The notes under the pieces were generated by a model. The model was not told the origin of the DNA. It searched no databases and saw only the letters and a program-made list of their open reading frames with translations. This document shows, piece after piece, positions 61,580 to 64,000 of a DNA stretch of 64,000 bases (position 1 is its first letter; the number at the start of each line of letters is the position of its first letter). The translations under genes were made by a program, and so were the position numbers. The stretch covers positions 868,001 through 932,000 of the forward strand of contig CAWICQ010000009.1 in the NCBI GenBank assembly GCA_963834755.1, written 5' to 3'. Source of the DNA: Dokdonella_A sp963834755 (GTDB taxonomy: Bacteria > Pseudomonadota > Gammaproteobacteria > Xanthomonadales > Rhodanobacteraceae).

Positions 61580-62719
61580 ATGCCCCACTACCTTGGACAG
61601 GCCGACGGACAGGCCGACGGACAGGCCAGCCATCGGCATGGCAGCCCCGTCGCTTCCGGTGTCATGCTGGTCAACCTCGGCACGCCCGACGCGGCGACGC
61701 CGAGAGCGGTCCGGCGGTACCTCGCCGAATTCCTCTGGGATCCGCGCATCGTCGAGGCGCGGCGCTGGCTATGGTGGCTGGCGCTCCACGGCGTGATCCT
61801 GCGTCTGCGGCCACCGCGTTCGGCGCGGCTCTACGAAAAGATCTGGACACCCGAAGGATCGCCGCTTCTGACCGGCACCGCTGCCCTGGCCGACGGTCTG
61901 CAGACTGCGTTGAAGCGCCAGCGACCCGGGCCGATTCTGGTGCGCCACGCCATGCGCTACGGCAAGCCGTCGATTCCTTCGGTGCTGCGCGAGTTTGCCG
62001 ATGCCGGCGTGCGACGGCTGCTCGTGCTGCCGCTGTTCCCGCAATATTCCGGCACGACCACCGCCTCGGTACTCGACGCCGTCAGCGCCGAGCTCGCCCG
62101 CTGGCGTTGGGTGCCGGAGCTGCGCTTCGTCGCGGACTACCACGCCGAGCCGCGTTACATCGAAGCGCTCGCACGCAGCGTCGAAGCCCATTGGCAAAGT
62201 CACGGCCGCGCGCAACGGCTCGTGCTCTCGTTCCACGGCATCCCGCAACGCTACTTCCGCGCCGGCGATCCGTATTTCTGCCAATGCCAGGCGACCGCGC
62301 GCGCACTGCGCGAGCGGCTCGGTCTTGGTGAAGACGACATCACGGTTTGTTTTCAATCGCGCGTCGGCCGCGAAGCGTGGCTGGCGCCGTACACCGATGA
62401 CGTCTTGAAGGCGCTGCCGAGGCAAGGCATCGGCCATGTGCAGGTGTTGTGTCCCGGTTTCGCAATCGATTGCCTCGAAACGCTGGAGGAAATTGCACTG
62501 ACCAATCGCGATCGTTTCTTCGTCGCGGGCGGTGAGCGCTTCGAGTACATCCGGGCGCTCAACGCGTCGGACGATCACGTCGCCGCGCTGTCCGAGCTCA
62601 TTCTGCGCCACGGCCAGGGCTGGGCGGAATTCGATCCTGGTTGGGATGCCGGACGTGCCGCCGCGCAACGCGCGACATCGCGCAGCCGCTACGAACGTCT
62701 GCGCGATGGCAGACGCTGA
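61580..62719 (+). CDS. hemH: Ferrochelatase
   Basis: This 379-residue enzyme inserts iron into protoporphyrin IX in the last step of heme synthesis. Features are GVMLVNLGTPDAATPRAVRRYLAEFL, YEKIWTPEGSPLL, LPLFPQYSGTTTASVLDAV and catalytic His in VLSFHGIPQRYF, with CPGFAIDCLETLEEI near the C-terminus. The start at 61580 gives an N-terminal tail with GQADGQADGQA, encoded by a 12-base tandem repeat, which is unusual for the family. A later start is possible but there is no good Met before the conserved region. Confidence 0.95.
   Translation: MPHYLGQADGQADGQASHRHGSPVASGVMLVNLGTPDAATPRAVRRYLAEFLWDPRIVEARRWLWWLALHGVILRLRPPRSARLYEKIWTPEGSPLLTGTAALADGLQTALKRQRPGPILVRHAMRYGKPSIPSVLREFADAGVRRLLVLPLFPQYSGTTTASVLDAVSAELARWRWVPELRFVADYHAEPRYIEALARSVEAHWQSHGRAQRLVLSFHGIPQRYFRAGDPYFCQCQATARALRERLGLGEDDITVCFQSRVGREAWLAPYTDDVLKALPRQGIGHVQVLCPGFAIDCLETLEEIALTNRDRFFVAGGERFEYIRALNASDDHVAALSELILRHGQGWAEFDPGWDAGRAAAQRATSRSRYERLRDGRR
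61595..61630 (+). repeat. 12-base tandem repeat in the hemH 5' end
   Basis: GGACAGGCCGAC occurs twice exactly and a third time in near-identical form. It encodes the repeat GQAD near the N-terminus of ferrochelatase, just before the conserved fold, so copy number could vary without loss of function. Confidence 0.8.
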
Positions 62720-63584
62720 CGAAATCCGCATTGAGCTCGCCGATCGCGCGCTCGCCGCGCTGGCCTGGGGCGATCGCGCGCTGCCGCCGCTGATCGCGCT
62801 GCACGGCTGGCTCGACAATGCGGGAAGTTTTGCGCGCATCGCGCCGTTGCTTGCGGCGAAGCGACGTGTCGTCGCGCTGGATCTGCGCGGTCACGGCCGT
62901 TCTTCGCATCTGCCGCCGGGTGTCTGGTACCACTACGTCGATTACTTCGACGATCTGCGCGCGACACTCGATCATTTCGGCTGCTCGCGCGCGGAATTCC
63001 TCGGTCATTCGCTGGGCGGAACACTCGCGAGTCTGTTCGCGGCGATTCATCCGGAGCGCGTCGAGCGATTGCTGCTGGTCGAAGCGCTGGGTCCGTTGAC
63101 GGTCGAGCCGATCGACACGCTCGCGCAATTGCGCCGAGGACTCGACGAACGCGCGGCGTTCGCGCAACGGCGACCGCTGCGCGTTTTCGCCGACATCGCG
63201 AGCGCGATCTCCGTGCGCATGGCCGCGAGCGCGTTGAGCGAAGTCGCGGCGCGAGCGCTGGTCGAGCGCGGCGTACAGGCTGTCGACGGCGGCGTCGCGT
63301 GGTCGAGCGATCCGCGTCTGACGCTGGCGAGTCCGCAGCGTTACAGCGAAGCGCAAGTGCTCGCGATGCTCGCGGCTATTCGCGCGCCGACCCTGCTGGT
63401 GCTCGCTGAACCGGCGACGAGCTATCTGCCGGACGCGATGATGGCTTTGCGCGCCGCGCAGGTGGCCGATATCGAAGTCGTGCGACTCGCAGGCTCGCAT
63501 CATCTGCATCTCGAAGAACCGCATGCCGTCTTCGAGATCATCGACGCGTATTGGAATCGGCGCGGCGAAACGCCGCGAAAATAG
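62706..63584 (+). CDS. Alpha/beta-fold hydrolase
   Basis: The 292-residue enzyme has the oxyanion motif LHGWLDNAGSF, nucleophile elbow FLGHSLGGTLAS (Ser in GHSLG) and a C-terminal catalytic His in LAGSHHLHLEEP; the Asp is probably in the LLVLAEPATSYLP region. The HGWLDNAxSF pattern is typical of a MEST/serine hydrolase-like group widespread in Proteobacteria. The ATG overlaps the end of hemH by 14 bases, so the two are translated together. The substrate is unknown. Confidence 0.88.
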   Translation: MADADEIRIELADRALAALAWGDRALPPLIALHGWLDNAGSFARIAPLLAAKRRVVALDLRGHGRSSHLPPGVWYHYVDYFDDLRATLDHFGCSRAEFLGHSLGGTLASLFAAIHPERVERLLLVEALGPLTVEPIDTLAQLRRGLDERAAFAQRRPLRVFADIASAISVRMAASALSEVAARALVERGVQAVDGGVAWSSDPRLTLASPQRYSEAQVLAMLAAIRAPTLLVLAEPATSYLPDAMMALRAAQVADIEVVRLAGSHHLHLEEPHAVFEIIDAYWNRRGETPRK

Positions 63585-63634
63585 GCGAATTCGAGAAGTT
63601 CCGCGCGGATCCGCGCGGGGAAATCGAAAGCGCG

Positions 63635-64000
63635 TCAGCCGTGCGGCTGGCTTTGAATGAGGCGCGCCAACTCGGCTTTCAGCGCCTGTCCGTGCACGCG
63701 CAACCAATCGCGCTGTTCGCGCCATTCGGGATAGAGCTTTTCGACCAGCGCCCAGAACCGCGGCGAATGACTGCGGATGCGCAGATGACAAAGCTCGTGC
63801 ACGACCACGTAACGCAACGCGGCCGGCGGCGCGAGCGCGAGCGCGAGGTCGAGCATCACGCGATCGCGCGTGTCGAGACTGCCCCAGAGACTTTTCAGCG
63901 GACGCAGCTTGACCGCCGTCGGCGCGCGGCCGAGCTCCGGGCAATACCGCGCGAGATAACGGCTGACGTCGCGACGAATCTGCGCTTCGAGATACGAGCG
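63635..64000 (-). CDS. YgjP-type (DUF45) metallopeptidase-like protein, C-terminal part
   Basis: The frame is open from the right edge, so the start lies outside. The visible 121 residues contain RPLKSLWGSLDTRDRVMLDLAL and the zinc motif VVHELCHLRIRSHSPRFW (HExxH plus the third His), which identify the YgjP/WLM-like group. The family is zinc-dependent with poorly known substrates. It converges on the hydrolase gene with 50 bases between. Confidence 0.88.
   Translation of the reverse strand, partial: RSYLEAQIRRDVSRYLARYCPELGRAPTAVKLRPLKSLWGSLDTRDRVMLDLALALAPPAALRYVVVHELCHLRIRSHSPRFWALVEKLYPEWREQRDWLRVHGQALKAELARLIQSQPHG

Noticed and set aside
1..64000. CRISPR arrays, insertion sequences or rRNA operons
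   Set aside because: No regularly spaced direct repeats of CRISPR type, no transposase and no rRNA sequence were seen in the window.

Overview
The window is GC-rich chromosomal DNA of a gammaproteobacterium, most likely a member of the Lysobacterales (Xanthomonadales), close to the Rhodanobacteraceae. The evidence is the type of secreted proteins (S8, C25 and trypsin-like peptidases, Asp-box propellers, short IFxxGFD tails), a PepSY-phoP-phoQ-like block, REP-type repeats with a CCTCTCCCGC hairpin, and glyQS, mnmG, hemH and tatABC genes of gammaproteobacterial type. The genus is inference.

Layout. 1-3.5 kb: a secreted protein cut by the left edge, a frameshifted secreted protein, a small membrane protein and remnants of an integrative element beside tRNA-Thr(TGT). 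3.6-8 kb: housekeeping genes (SPOR protein, coaX, birA, mtfA). 8-16 kb: an exported-protein block with a 13-blade Asp-box protein, a gingipain-like C25 peptidase, a UbiA-type prenyltransferase, and an FHA membrane protein translationally coupled to a trypsin-like protease. 16.1-33.4 kb: a large glycan locus built as two divergent operons. The minus operon runs from a lipoprotein and a GT39-like glycosyltransferase through Wzm/Wzt, a 98-aa protein, a three-domain GT2-GT4-sulfotransferase fusion, a GT2 and Gmd to a GT4. The plus operon carries a transglutaminase-like protein and three GT4 enzymes flanked by two methyltransferases with DUF4214-like N-termini. Together they look like an ABC-transporter-dependent surface polysaccharide system that uses a GDP-6-deoxyhexose, with methylation and possibly sulfation.

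33.4-40 kb: a PhoQ/PhoP-like pair, a PepSY protein and a giant S8 peptidase. 40-47 kb: an arginine-deiminase-like enzyme, tag, an EamA transporter, a DUF2214 protein, threonine dehydratase, pepN and a 63-aa gene. 47.2-47.76 kb holds no convincing gene, but on the minus strand it contains stacked long hairpins and two intrinsic terminators: a good candidate for one or two undescribed small RNAs. 47.8-57.1 kb: mnmG, a REP pair, a YbaY-type lipoprotein, an FHA-GGDEF cyclase, glyS, glyQ and a GspE/PilB-like ATPase. 57-64 kb: a ribbon-helix-helix-like protein, a BPSS1780-type membrane protein, tatCBA, a SYLF protein, a secreted propeller with a C-terminal anchor, hemH, an alpha/beta hydrolase and a YgjP-type metallopeptidase cut by the right edge.

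An important caveat is that at least eight genes, including essential glyQ and the well-conserved pepN, ilvA-like and pilB-like genes, are split by frameshifts that a single-base change would repair. The simplest explanation is residual indel errors in the assembly, so these genes are annotated as single frameshifted loci and not as true pseudogenes.
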